A DNA stretch of 64,000 bases from DAOTEJ01 sp035454085 (GTDB lineage: Bacteria; Pseudomonadota; Gammaproteobacteria; Burkholderiales; Burkholderiaceae_F). This document shows positions 7,708-15,888 of this stretch, in pieces (position 1 is the stretch's first letter; every line of letters begins with the position of its first letter). Under the pieces are notes generated by a model. The model saw nothing but the letters and a program-made list of their open reading frames with translations, was not told the origin of the DNA and did not search any database. The stretch lies in NCBI GenBank assembly GCA_035454085.1, contig DAOTEJ010000004.1:1-64000 (forward strand). The letters run 5' to 3'. The translations under genes and the position numbers were made by a program.

Positions 7708-8985
7708 ATGTATCCATCACCGACCATCCTGGTCCGGCTTGCCGTCGCCGCCCTGGCCGTGGCCACGGCGCCACTGCGTGCCCAGACGGATGCGGCGGCC
7801 ACGCCCCTCACGCTCGAGGCCGCGATGCGCGAAGCCCAGGCCCAGTCGCCTCGCATAGCGGCGCAACGCGCGAGCCTCGACGCCTCGGGAGCCGCCGCCG
7901 GCCGCGCCTCTGCCCTGCCCGACCCGAAGCTCGCCTTCGGCATCGACAACCTGCCGGTGAGCGGTTCCGACGCCTGGAACTACAAGACCGACTCGATGAC
8001 CATGCGCCGCATCGGCGTGATGCAGGAGTTCCCCAACCCCGAGAAGCGCCGCCTGCGCCAGGCACGCGCCGAGGGCGAGCGCGCGCTCGACGCGGCGATG
8101 CTGGCCAACACGCGCCTGGAACTGGCCCGCGAGGCCGGGCTCGCCTGGTTCGAGACCTACCACGCGCGCCAGGTACTCGCGGTGCTCGACGAGACTCTCG
8201 CCGCCGCGCGCCTCGACGAGGCCACCCTCGCGGCGCGGCTCAAGGGCGGCCGCAGCGGCGCGGCCGAGGGCCTGGCCGTCAAGGGAGCGGTCCACGCTGC
8301 CGAGGATCGTCTCGAGCAGCAGCAACGCGTACTCGCCCGCGCGCGGGTCACACTCGCCCGCTACCTGGGCGGCGAGACCGCGCAGCGCCCGCTTGCCAGC
8401 CCGCCCGACACGGCCCGTCTGCCCCTGAGCGTGGAGCAGTTGCTCGACCAGCACCGCGAGCACGCACCCATGCAGGTGTTCGCCGAGCGCGAGCGTCTGG
8501 CCGAGGCCGATGTGCGCCTGGCCGACGCGGGGCGCCGCCCCGACTGGAGCGCGGAGCTGCTCTACGGCCAGCGCGAGCCCTACTACTCGAACATGATCAC
8601 CCTGATGTTCCGCGTCGACCTGCCCATCTTCCAGGGCGGCCGGCAGGATCTGGACGTCGCCTCGCGCGCGGCCGCCAGCCGCGCCGCCGCGCTGCAGACC
8701 GAGGAGGCGCGCCGCACCTACGAGGCGCAGATCCGCGGCGAGCTGATCGACTGGCAGACCGCGCAGGCGCGCGCCGCGCGCTACGAGCAATCTCTGCTGC
8801 CGCTCGCCGAGCAGCGCCACGCCGCCGCAAGCGCCGCCTATCGCGGCGGGCGCGGTGAACTGAAAGACGTCATCGAGGCCCAGCGCATGCTGGCCGACAC
8901 CCGCATCGGCTGGCATGACGCCTTGCTCGAGCGCGGCCGCGCCTGGATCGCCCTCGTCACCCTGGTTGAAGGAGTCCAGCCATGA
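7708..8985 (+). CDS. cusC: Outer-membrane channel of Cus-type copper/silver efflux (TolC family)
   Basis: A 425-residue TolC-family protein forming the outer-membrane exit duct of a tripartite metal pump. It has an N-terminal signal peptide ending LRAQ, then two outer-membrane-efflux repeats with long helical parts (LTLEAAMREAQAQSPRIAA near residue 35) and DLPIFQGGRQ in the second half. E. coli CusC is lipidated, but this protein has no lipobox cysteine. The ATG at 7708 is preceded by GGAG with 8-base spacing. It overlaps the adaptor gene by four bases. The metal assignment comes from the downstream cusB and cusA features. Confidence 0.88.
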   Translation: MYPSPTILVRLAVAALAVATAPLRAQTDAAATPLTLEAAMREAQAQSPRIAAQRASLDASGAAAGRASALPDPKLAFGIDNLPVSGSDAWNYKTDSMTMRRIGVMQEFPNPEKRRLRQARAEGERALDAAMLANTRLELAREAGLAWFETYHARQVLAVLDETLAAARLDEATLAARLKGGRSGAAEGLAVKGAVHAAEDRLEQQQRVLARARVTLARYLGGETAQRPLASPPDTARLPLSVEQLLDQHREHAPMQVFAERERLAEADVRLADAGRRPDWSAELLYGQREPYYSNMITLMFRVDLPIFQGGRQDLDVASRAAASRAAALQTEEARRTYEAQIRGELIDWQTAQARAARYEQSLLPLAEQRHAAASAAYRGGRGELKDVIEAQRMLADTRIGWHDALLERGRAWIALVTLVEGVQP

Positions 8986-10793
8986 AGGCCCGTACCCTGA
9001 TCGCCGCCCTCGTCCTGCTGGCGCTGGGCGGCGCCGTCGGCTACTACGCCGCGCGCCACGCGCACGCTCCTGCGCCCTCGGCCACTGCGCCGTCCGGCAC
9101 CGCACCCGCGGCGTCGGGCGACCGCAAGGTCCTGTACTGGCACGACCCGATGGTGCCGGGGCCGCGCTTCGACAAGCCGGGCCGCAGCCCCTTCATGGAC
9201 ATGGACCTCGTGCCCAGGTACGCCGACGAGGGCGGCGAGGACGGCACGGTGAGCATCAGCCCGCGCGTGGCCCAGAACCTGGGCGTGCGCACCGCCGTGG
9301 CCCAGCCCGGCCGGCTCGATGCGCGCGTCGCCGCCGTGGGCCGCGTCGAGTACAACGATCGCAGCACGGTGGTAGTGGCGCCGCGCACCAACGCGTTTGT
9401 CGAAAGGGTTCTGGTGCGCGCCGTGCAGGATCCGGTGCGGCGCGGCCAGCCCCTGGTGGAGCTGCTGGTGCCCGACTGGGCGAGCGCGCAAGAGGAATTC
9501 CTCGCGCTGCGGGCGTCCAAGGTGCCGGGCGCCGAAGCCCTGGCGGGCGCGGCGCGCGAGCGTCTGCTGCTGGCTGGCATGAGCGAGGCGCAGGTGAGCG
9601 CGCTGGAAGCGAGCGGGAAGGTGCAGTCGCGCCTGACGCTGGTGAGCCCGATCGACGGCGTGGTGGCCGAACTCGGGGTACGCGAGGGCATGACCGTGCC
9701 CATGGGCACCATGCTCTACCGGCTCGTGAACCTGGGCAGCGTGTGGGTCGAGACCGAGGTGCCCGAGGCGCAGGCGGCACTGGTGCGCCCCGGCCAGGCG
9801 GTCGAGGTCACGGTGCCGGCCTGGCCCGGCGAAGTCTTCCGCGGTCGCGTCGCGGCCGTACTGCCGGAAGTGAACGCCGAGACGCGCACGCTGCGCGCCC
9901 GTGTCGAGCTTGCCAACCCCGGTGCGCGCCTGCGCCCCGGCATGTACGCGAGGGTGGCCGTCGCCGACACCACGTCCGCCAAGGAGCCGGTGCTGCTCGT
10001 GCCTGCCGAGGCCGTGATCCGCACCGGCACCCGGGCGCTCGTGATGGTGGCCGAGGGCGAGGGCAAGTTCCGCCAGGCCGAGGTGAGCCTGGGCCGTGAG
10101 TCGGGCGGCCAGGTCGAGGTGACCAAGGGCCTCGAGGCCGGCGCTCAGGTCGTGGTGAGCGGGCAGTTCCTGGTCGACTCCGAAGCCAACCTGCGCGCCA
10201 CCGGCGCGCGCCTGGGCAGCGCGGGGAGCAGCGCACCGCGCCACACGGGCGAAGGGGTGGTCGAGCGCGTGGCGGGCGGCGACATCACGATCAGCCATGG
10301 CCCGGTGGCCAGCGCCCGCATGGGCGCGATGACCATGGCCTTCAAGGCGCCGAAGGACGCGATGGCCGCGCCCAAGGTCGGCGAGCGCATCCGCTTCGAG
10401 TTCGCGATCGAGCCCAGCGGCGACTTCCAGATCTATCGCATCGAGCCGCTCGGCGCCGCGCCGCCCGCGCCGGGAGCACGCCCCGGTCCGGCCCCGGGCG
10501 CGTCGAACGCCCCCGCCACCACGAAGGCGGGCACAGCGGCAGCGGGCGCTGCCGCGCCTGCCGCGGTGCATCGCGCCGAGGGCAGCCTCGTCAGCGCCGA
10601 CGCGCACTCGCTGCTCATCAAGCACGGGCCGGTACCGAGCGCCGGCATGGGGTCGATGACCATGGAGTTCCTCGCGCCCAAGGCGCTGCCGCCCGGCCTC
10701 AAGGCGGGCGACCGGGTGCGCTTCGAGTTCACCGCCTCGCCCGAGGGTGAGTACCGCGCGGTGAAGGTCGAGAAGCTCGGAGCCACGCCATGA
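8982..10793 (+). CDS. cusB: Cus-type membrane-fusion adaptor with two C-terminal CusF domains
   Basis: A 603-residue periplasmic adaptor for Cu(I)/Ag(I) efflux. After an N-terminal anchor helix comes the metal-handover segment DPMVPGPRFDKPGRSPFMDM (residues 55-74), which keeps the three methionines used by E. coli CusB. The barrel-sandwich and beta-barrel domains follow to about residue 415. Two CusF-like beta-barrel domains are appended, near 422-490 and 530-601, with HGPVASARMGAMTMAF and HGPVPSAGMGSMTMEF. In both, the tryptophan of E. coli CusF is replaced by methionine. An Ala/Pro/Gly linker separates them. SilB-type adaptors carry one such domain, and two is unusual. Start and stop overlap both neighbours by four bases. 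Confidence 0.93.
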   Translation: MKARTLIAALVLLALGGAVGYYAARHAHAPAPSATAPSGTAPAASGDRKVLYWHDPMVPGPRFDKPGRSPFMDMDLVPRYADEGGEDGTVSISPRVAQNLGVRTAVAQPGRLDARVAAVGRVEYNDRSTVVVAPRTNAFVERVLVRAVQDPVRRGQPLVELLVPDWASAQEEFLALRASKVPGAEALAGAARERLLLAGMSEAQVSALEASGKVQSRLTLVSPIDGVVAELGVREGMTVPMGTMLYRLVNLGSVWVETEVPEAQAALVRPGQAVEVTVPAWPGEVFRGRVAAVLPEVNAETRTLRARVELANPGARLRPGMYARVAVADTTSAKEPVLLVPAEAVIRTGTRALVMVAEGEGKFRQAEVSLGRESGGQVEVTKGLEAGAQVVVSGQFLVDSEANLRATGARLGSAGSSAPRHTGEGVVERVAGGDITISHGPVASARMGAMTMAFKAPKDAMAAPKVGERIRFEFAIEPSGDFQIYRIEPLGAAPPAPGARPGPAPGASNAPATTKAGTAAAGAAAPAAVHRAEGSLVSADAHSLLIKHGPVPSAGMGSMTMEFLAPKALPPGLKAGDRVRFEFTASPEGEYRAVKVEKLGATP

Positions 10794-13700
10794 TCGCCGC
10801 GCTGATCCGCTGGTCGGTCGTCAATCGCTTCCTGGTGCTGCTGGCGGCGGTGTTCCTGGCTGCGTGGGGCCTCTGGGCCGCCAAGCACACGCCGGTGGAC
10901 GCGATCCCCGACCTGTCGGACACCCAGGTCATCATCCGCACCACCTGGCCCGGCCAGGCGCCGCAGATCGTCGAGAACCAGGTCACCTACCCGCTCACCA
11001 CCACCATGATGTCGGTGCCGGGCGCCAAGGTGGTGCGCGGCTTCTCGTTCTTCGGCGACTCCTTCGTCTACGTGCTGTTCGACGACGGCACCGACCCCTA
11101 CTGGGCGCGCTCGCGCGTGCTCGAGTACCTCAACCAGGTGCAGTCGCGCCTGCCCGCGGGCGCGCGCACCGCGCTGGGCCCCGACGCCACGGGCGTGGGC
11201 TGGATCTACCAGTACGCGCTGGTGGACCGCAGCGGCGCGCACGACCTCGCCCAGTTGCGCGCGCTGCAGGACTGGCTGCTCAAATACGAACTGAAGTCGG
11301 TGCCCAACGTGGCCGAGGTGGCCACCGTGGGCGGCATGGTGAGGCAGTACCAGATCGTGCTCGACCCCGACCGCCTGCGCGCCTACGGCATCCCGCACGC
11401 CGAGGTGATCGAGGCCGTGGAGCGCGCCAACCGCGAGACCGGCGGCTCGGTGCTCGAACTCGGCGAGGCCGAGTACATGGTGCGCTCGCCCGGTTACCTC
11501 AAGTCGCTCGACGACTTCCGCAACATCCTGCTGCGCGCCTCGCCGCGCGGCACGCCGGTGCTGCTGGCCGACGTGGCCACAATCCAGGTCGGCCCCGAGA
11601 TGCGCCGCGGCATCGCCGAACTCGACGGCGAGGGCGAGGTGGCAGGCGGCATCATCGTCATGCGCAGCGGCAAGAACGCGCTCGAGACGATCGACGCGGT
11701 CAAGGCCAAGCTCGCCAGCCTCGCAAGCAGCCTGCCCGCGGGCGTGGAGGTGGTGCCGGTGTACGACCGCTCCGAGCTCATCAAGCGCTCGGTCGCCACC
11801 ATCGAGGACACGCTGGTGCAGCAGTTCATCGTGGTGGCCCTGATCTGCATCATCTTCCTGTTCCACCTGCGCTCGGCCTTCGTGGCCATGGTGGCGCTGC
11901 CGCTGGGCGTGCTCACCGCCTACATCGTGATGTACTACCAGGGCATCACGGCCAACATCGTGTCGCTGGGCGGCATTGCCATCGCCATCGGCGAGATGGT
12001 CGACGCGGCCGTGGTGATGGTCGAGAACGCGCACCGCAAGATCGAGCGCTGGCAGAGCGAGCACGGCGGCGCCACGCCCGACAACGAGCAGCGCTGGAAG
12101 CTCATCACCGACGCCTCGGTCGAGGTCGGGCCGGCACTGTTCTCCTCGCTGCTGATCATCACGATCTCCTTCCTGCCGGTGTTCACCCTGGAGGCGCAGG
12201 AGGGGCGGCTGTTCGCACCGCTCGCCTTCACCAAGAGCTATGCGATGGCCGCGGCGGCGGGGATCTCGGTGACCCTGGTGCCGGTGCTGATGGGCTACCT
12301 GATCCGCGGTCGCATCCCCTCGGAGGCGCGCAATCCGGTCAACCGGGCGCTGATCGCCGGCTACCAGCCGCTGCTCGACGCCGTGCTGCGCCGTCCGGCG
12401 CTGACCATCGCGCTGGCCTTCGTCGCGCTGGTGGTGACGCTGGCCCCGGCCTCGCGCCTGGGGGGCGAGTTCATGCCGCCGCTCGACGAGGGCGACCTGC
12501 TGTACATGCCCACCGCCTTGCCGGGACTGTCGGTGGGCAAGGCCGCCGAGCTGCTGCAGCAGACCGACCGGATGATCAAGACGGTGCCCGAGGTGGCGCG
12601 CGTGTTCGGCAAGGCGGGCCGTGCCGAGACCGCCACCGACCCGGCACCACTCGAGATGTTCGAGACCGTGATCCAGTTCAAGCCGCGCAGCGAGTGGCGC
12701 CCGGGCATGACGCCACAGAAGCTGGTCGAGGAGCTCGACGCGGCGGTCAAGGTGCCGGGCCTGGCCAACGTGTGGGTGCCGCCGATCCGCAACCGCATCG
12801 ACATGCTGGCCACGGGCATCAAGAGCCCGGTGGGAATCAAGGTGTCGGGGCCGGAACTCGCGCAGATCGACCGCGTGACGGCCGAGATCGAGCGCGTGGT
12901 CAAGCCGCTTCCGGGCGTGAGCTCCGCGCTGGCCGAGCGGCTCGAGGGTGGGCGCTACGTGGACGTGAACATCGACCGCGCCCGCGCCGCGCGCCACGGC
13001 CTGGCGCTGGCCGACCTGCAGTCGATCGTGGCCACCGCCATCGGCGGCGAGAACATCGGCGAGACGGTCGAGGGCCTGCAGCGCTTCCCGATCAACCTGC
13101 GCTACCCGCGCGAGGTGCGCGACTCGCTGCAGGCACTGCGCGACCTGCCCGTGCTCACACCCGCCGGCGCCCAGATCCGCCTGGGGGACGTGGCCGAGGT
13201 GCGCATCGCCGACGGCCCGCCCATGATCCGCAGCGAGAACGCCCGCCCCTCGGGCTGGGTGTACGTGGACCTGCGCGGGCGCGACCTGAAGTCGGCCGTG
13301 CAGGCAATGCAGAAGGCGGTGGGCGAGCAGGTGCGTCTGCCGGCGGGCTACTCGGTGTCGTGGTCCGGGCAGTACGAGTACCTCGAGCGCGCCACCGCGC
13401 GCCTCAAGGTGGTGGTGCCGGCCATGCTGGCGATCATCTTCGTGATGCTCTACCTGACCTTCCGGCGCATGGACGAGTCGCTGCTGATCATGGCCACGCT
13501 GCCCTTCTCGCTGATCGGCGGGGTGTGGCTGCTGTGGTGGCTGGAGCACGACGTGTCGATCGCCAGCGCCGTGGGCTTCATCGGCCTGGCGGGCGTGGCG
13601 GCCGAGTTCGGCATCGTGATGATCGTCTACCTCAAGCAGTCCTGGGACGAGCGCGTCGCCGCCGGCCGCATCGACGACGCGGCGCTGCGCGAGGCGATCC

Positions 13701-13957
13701 GCGAGGGCGCGGTGCTGCGCGTGCGGCCCAAGGCGATGACGGTGGCGACCACGGTGTTCGGCCTGCTGCCGGTGTTGTGGGAGTCAGGCACGGGCTCGGA
13801 GATCATGCAGCGCATCGCCGCGCCGATGATCGGCGGCATGATCACCGCGCCGCTGCTGTCGATGCTGGTGGTGCCCGCCGCCTACTACCTGCTGCGGCGG
13901 CGCGAACTGCCTAGCCTGGCGGCGCAACGCGCCAAGCCGGTGGAGGGCCTCGCATGA
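10790..13957 (+). CDS. cusA: Heavy-metal RND efflux pump (Cu/Ag type)
   Basis: A 1055-residue inner-membrane proton-driven pump of the HME-RND family. Twelve transmembrane segments and two large periplasmic loops are recognisable. The TM4 motif GEMVDAAVVMVEN is of the CusA type. The three methionines of the E. coli CusA Cu/Ag path are retained in DLLYMPTALPG, DPAPLEMFETV and RIDMLATGIKSPVGIKV, which favours monovalent copper or silver over zinc/cobalt/cadmium. It works with the upstream channel and adaptor. The start overlaps cusB and the stop overlaps the cupredoxin gene, each by four bases. Confidence 0.96.
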   Translation: MIAALIRWSVVNRFLVLLAAVFLAAWGLWAAKHTPVDAIPDLSDTQVIIRTTWPGQAPQIVENQVTYPLTTTMMSVPGAKVVRGFSFFGDSFVYVLFDDGTDPYWARSRVLEYLNQVQSRLPAGARTALGPDATGVGWIYQYALVDRSGAHDLAQLRALQDWLLKYELKSVPNVAEVATVGGMVRQYQIVLDPDRLRAYGIPHAEVIEAVERANRETGGSVLELGEAEYMVRSPGYLKSLDDFRNILLRASPRGTPVLLADVATIQVGPEMRRGIAELDGEGEVAGGIIVMRSGKNALETIDAVKAKLASLASSLPAGVEVVPVYDRSELIKRSVATIEDTLVQQFIVVALICIIFLFHLRSAFVAMVALPLGVLTAYIVMYYQGITANIVSLGGIAIAIGEMVDAAVVMVENAHRKIERWQSEHGGATPDNEQRWKLITDASVEVGPALFSSLLIITISFLPVFTLEAQEGRLFAPLAFTKSYAMAAAAGISVTLVPVLMGYLIRGRIPSEARNPVNRALIAGYQPLLDAVLRRPALTIALAFVALVVTLAPASRLGGEFMPPLDEGDLLYMPTALPGLSVGKAAELLQQTDRMIKTVPEVARVFGKAGRAETATDPAPLEMFETVIQFKPRSEWRPGMTPQKLVEELDAAVKVPGLANVWVPPIRNRIDMLATGIKSPVGIKVSGPELAQIDRVTAEIERVVKPLPGVSSALAERLEGGRYVDVNIDRARAARHGLALADLQSIVATAIGGENIGETVEGLQRFPINLRYPREVRDSLQALRDLPVLTPAGAQIRLGDVAEVRIADGPPMIRSENARPSGWVYVDLRGRDLKSAVQAMQKAVGEQVRLPAGYSVSWSGQYEYLERATARLKVVVPAMLAIIFVMLYLTFRRMDESLLIMATLPFSLIGGVWLLWWLEHDVSIASAVGFIGLAGVAAEFGIVMIVYLKQSWDERVAAGRIDDAALREAIREGAVLRVRPKAMTVATTVFGLLPVLWESGTGSEIMQRIAAPMIGGMITAPLLSMLVVPAAYYLLRRRELPSLAAQRAKPVEGLA

Positions 13958-14328
13958 ACCTGCGAATCAGACGCGGGGCCGGCCGTCGGCCCTTCCTGCT
14001 GCTGGCGCTGGCGCTGGCCACGCCGGCAGCTTGGGCGCACGGCACGGCGCACGCTCCGGCCACGGCCGCGCCCGCGCAGGTCGAGACCGACTTCGGCCGT
14101 ACCGGCGACCCGACCAAGGTCAGTCGCACCGTGCGGGTGAGCATGAGCGACCGCATGCGCTTCAACCCCGATTCACTCACCGTGCGCACCGGCGACACGG
14201 TGCGCTTCGTGGTGCGCAACGAGGGGCGCCTGATGCACGAGTTCGTGCTGGGCACGGCCCGCGAGTTGGCCGAGCACGCCGAAGCGATGAAGAAGTTCCC
14301 GAACATGGAGCACGAGGAGCCGTACATG
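13954..14328 (+). CDS. Periplasmic cupredoxin-domain copper-binding protein, C-terminus in gap
   Basis: The visible 125 residues begin with a signal peptide ending AWAHGTAHA, followed by a cupredoxin-like domain: VRVSMSDRMRFNPDSLTVR, GDTVRFVVRNEG and LMHEFVLGTA (a likely copper-ligand His). Two further methionine/histidine-rich stretches end in the gap. The C-terminal copper loop (expected Cys/His/Met) is hidden. Such proteins often accompany Cus pumps as periplasmic copper carriers. The ATG overlaps the cusA stop, so it belongs to the same operon. After the gap a CusF-type C-terminus appears, which could be a separate gene or a fusion. Confidence 0.85.
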
Positions 14329-14428
14329 NNNNNNNNNNNNNNNNNNNNNNNNNNNNNNNNNNNNNNNNNNNNNNNNNNNNNNNNNNNNNNNNNNNNNNNN
14401 NNNNNNNNNNNNNNNNNNNNNNNNNNNN
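14329..14428. other. Assembly gap (100 N)
   Basis: Exactly 100 N. The flanks do not share an overlap. The coding frames on the two sides are not in register across 100 bases, but the true gap length is unknown. The missing part should contain the end of the cupredoxin and the start of the CusF-like domain. Confidence 0.99.
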
Positions 14429-14557
14429 ATGAGCATGATGTTCTCGGTGAAGGACGCAGCCCTGCTCGACCCGCTGAAGGCGGGCGACAAGGTGCGCTTC
14501 GAGGTGGAGCAGCAGGGCGACCTTCTGATGATCACCAAGCTCGTGCCGCTCAAGTAG
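14429..14557 (+). CDS. cusF: CusF-like copper-binding protein, C-terminal part (5' end in gap)
   Basis: The 42 visible residues, MSMMFSVKDAALLDPLKAGD then KVRFEVEQQGDLLMITKLVP, match the second half of CusF-type periplasmic copper chaperones. MSM stands where the family usually has the MTM copper ligands. It is the last gene of the efflux operon. Whether it is a stand-alone chaperone or the C-terminus of the cupredoxin protein cannot be told because the start is in the gap. It would hand Cu(I)/Ag(I) to the CusB–CusA complex. Confidence 0.8.
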   Translation: MSMMFSVKDAALLDPLKAGDKVRFEVEQQGDLLMITKLVPLK

Positions 14558-14572
14558 GCGGTGGGCCGCAGG

Positions 14573-14710
14573 TCACTGCGGCGGACCACTCCGTCCTGCG
14601 GTCAGGCGCGCCTGCAGGCGTTCGATCTCGGCCTGCAGGCGGTTCAGCTTGACCAGCACGCTTCCCAGCAAGCCCAGGGTTGCGAGCCCGAAGAACAGTT
14701 CCAGAGCCAT
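14573..14710 (-). CDS. 45-residue single-pass membrane peptide with coiled-coil tail
   Basis: A short gene reading MALELFFGLATLGLLGSVLV, then KLNRLQAEIERLQARL and a short polar end. Residues 1-21 form one transmembrane helix. The next 20 residues show heptad-like spacing of Leu/Ile with charged positions, suggesting a small coiled coil. A strong ribosome site, GGGGAGAAGG, lies directly upstream of the ATG at 14710, which supports real translation. I do not recognise a family. It sits between the copper operon (convergent) and the H1-like gene (same strand). The function is unknown. Confidence 0.6.
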   Translation of the reverse strand: MALELFFGLATLGLLGSVLVKLNRLQAEIERLQARLTAGRSGPPQ

Positions 14711-14794
14711 CCTCTTCTCCCCGCCGCCGGTGGTTGTGCAGCGACGGGGCAGAGGATGGCAGCGCGGCGCACGCCGCGCCAGGGGACCGCTGGC

Positions 14795-15220
14795 TTACGC
14801 CGCGCGCTTGGCGGGCCGCTTGGCGGCCTTCTTCGCCGCTGCGGGGCGGGTCGCCTTCTTCGCGGCCGACTTGACCGCCTTCTTGGCCGCGCTCACTTCA
14901 CGCTTGACCTTGGCGATGCCGCGGTCGAGCTTGGCGCCGGCCGTGGCCTTCTTGGCGGCCGGCTTGGCGCCGGCGGCACGCTCGACCTTGGCGGCCGTCT
15001 GGCCGACCTTGGCGGCGGCCTTGCGCACCGTGCGCTTGACCTCGCGCTCGGCCTTGGCAAGCGCCGACTTGGCATCGGACTGGGCGGTACGCGCCTTGCG
15101 CGTGGCGGTCGACTTGGCAGCCGCCATCTTGGCGCCAACGGTCTTCTTCGCCTTCGTCGCGCGGGTCTTCGCGGCCTTGACCACCTTGGCGATGCTGTCG
15201 ATCAGGTCTTGCTTGTTCAT
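14795..15220 (-). CDS. Histone H1-like Lys/Ala-rich DNA-binding protein with HU-like start
   Basis: A 141-residue, highly basic, low-complexity protein made almost entirely of Lys, Ala, Arg, Val and Thr in AAKK/AAKP-type repeats, like the eukaryotic H1 C-terminal tail and bacterial H1-like proteins of Bordetella and relatives. The first eleven residues, MNKQDLIDSIA, closely resemble the start of HU (MNKTELID-A), but no HU arm or body follows. Probably a nucleoid-binding protein. GAGGAG lies 7 bases before the ATG. The gene stands alone between the 45-residue peptide and the ssb terminator. Confidence 0.82.
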   Translation of the reverse strand: MNKQDLIDSIAKVVKAAKTRATKAKKTVGAKMAAAKSTATRKARTAQSDAKSALAKAEREVKRTVRKAAAKVGQTAAKVERAAGAKPAAKKATAGAKLDRGIAKVKREVSAAKKAVKSAAKKATRPAAAKKAAKRPAKRAA

Positions 15221-15345
15221 TCACACTCCTCGTGGCAGCACCACGCTGCAGGTCGAATTTTGCGCGCCAAGTGCCCGTAAAGACAGGGTTTTGGCGGCAC
15301 CAGCGTGGAGCGTTCCTTCGAATTGGCCGGCCGCGCGCCCTCTGG

Positions 15346-15377
15346 AAAACGACAGGGCCCGCGCGCGGCAGGCCCTG
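15346..15377 (-). terminator. Rho-independent terminator of ssb
   Basis: Read on the minus strand, CAGGGCC pairs with GGCCCTG around an 11-base loop and is followed by TCGTTTTCC. It lies 23 bases after the ssb stop codon, as expected for the end of the MFS–ssb transcript. Confidence 0.7.
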
Positions 15378-15399
15378 CAGTTGCGGCTGTGCGGGTGGG

Positions 15400-15876
15400 T
15401 CAGAACGGAATGTCGTCGTCCATCTCGGCGATGTTCGGAGCGGGCTTGGACGTCGCGGGTCGCGCGGCCGGGCGCGCGGCTGCGCGCGGTGCGGGTTCCT
15501 CGGTCTCGAAGTCGGCGCCTGCCGAGCCACCGCCCATGCCCTCGCGGCTGCCGAGCATCTGCATCACGTCGGCGACGACCTCGGTGGTGTAGCGGTCCTG
15601 GCCTTCCTTGTCCTGCCACTTGCGCGTGCGCAGGCGGCCCTCGACGTAGACCGAGCGGCCCTTCTTGAGGTACTCGCCGGCGATCTCGGCCAGCCGGCCG
15701 AAGAAGGCCACGCGGTGCCACTCGGTCTGCTCCTTGCGCTCGCCGGTGGCCTTGTCCTTCCAGGAGTCCGTGGTCGCCAGGGTGATGTTGGTGATCGCGG
15801 CGCCGTCGGCGGTGTAGCGGGTCTCGGGATCCTTGCCGAGGTTGCCAACCAGGATGACCTTGTTCACGGATGCCAT
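15400..15876 (-). CDS. ssb: Single-stranded DNA-binding protein
   Basis: A 158-residue SSB that coats single-stranded DNA in replication, repair and recombination. The OB-fold occupies about the first 110 residues (MASVNKVILVGNLGKDPETR, WHRVAFFGRLAEIAGEYLKKG, VYVEGRLRTRKW). A Gly/Ala/Pro-rich linker follows, and the conserved acidic tip MDDDIPF that docks partner proteins is intact. It starts 12 bases after the MFS gene on the same strand, with uvrA divergent beyond it, a common arrangement in betaproteobacteria. Confidence 0.97.
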   Translation of the reverse strand: MASVNKVILVGNLGKDPETRYTADGAAITNITLATTDSWKDKATGERKEQTEWHRVAFFGRLAEIAGEYLKKGRSVYVEGRLRTRKWQDKEGQDRYTTEVVADVMQMLGSREGMGGGSAGADFETEEPAPRAAARPAARPATSKPAPNIAEMDDDIPF

Positions 15877-15888
15877 GTTTTGCTCTCC

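Noticed and set aside
10433..13549. A minus-strand open frame of over 1000 codons opposite cusA
   Set aside because: Antisense to cusA, with a composition typical of reversed high-GC codons and no recognisable domain.
14329..14428. Possible artificial gap like the one at 49186
   Set aside because: The flanks share only ATG, not a long overlap, so this gap (and the one at 2347) probably hides real sequence.
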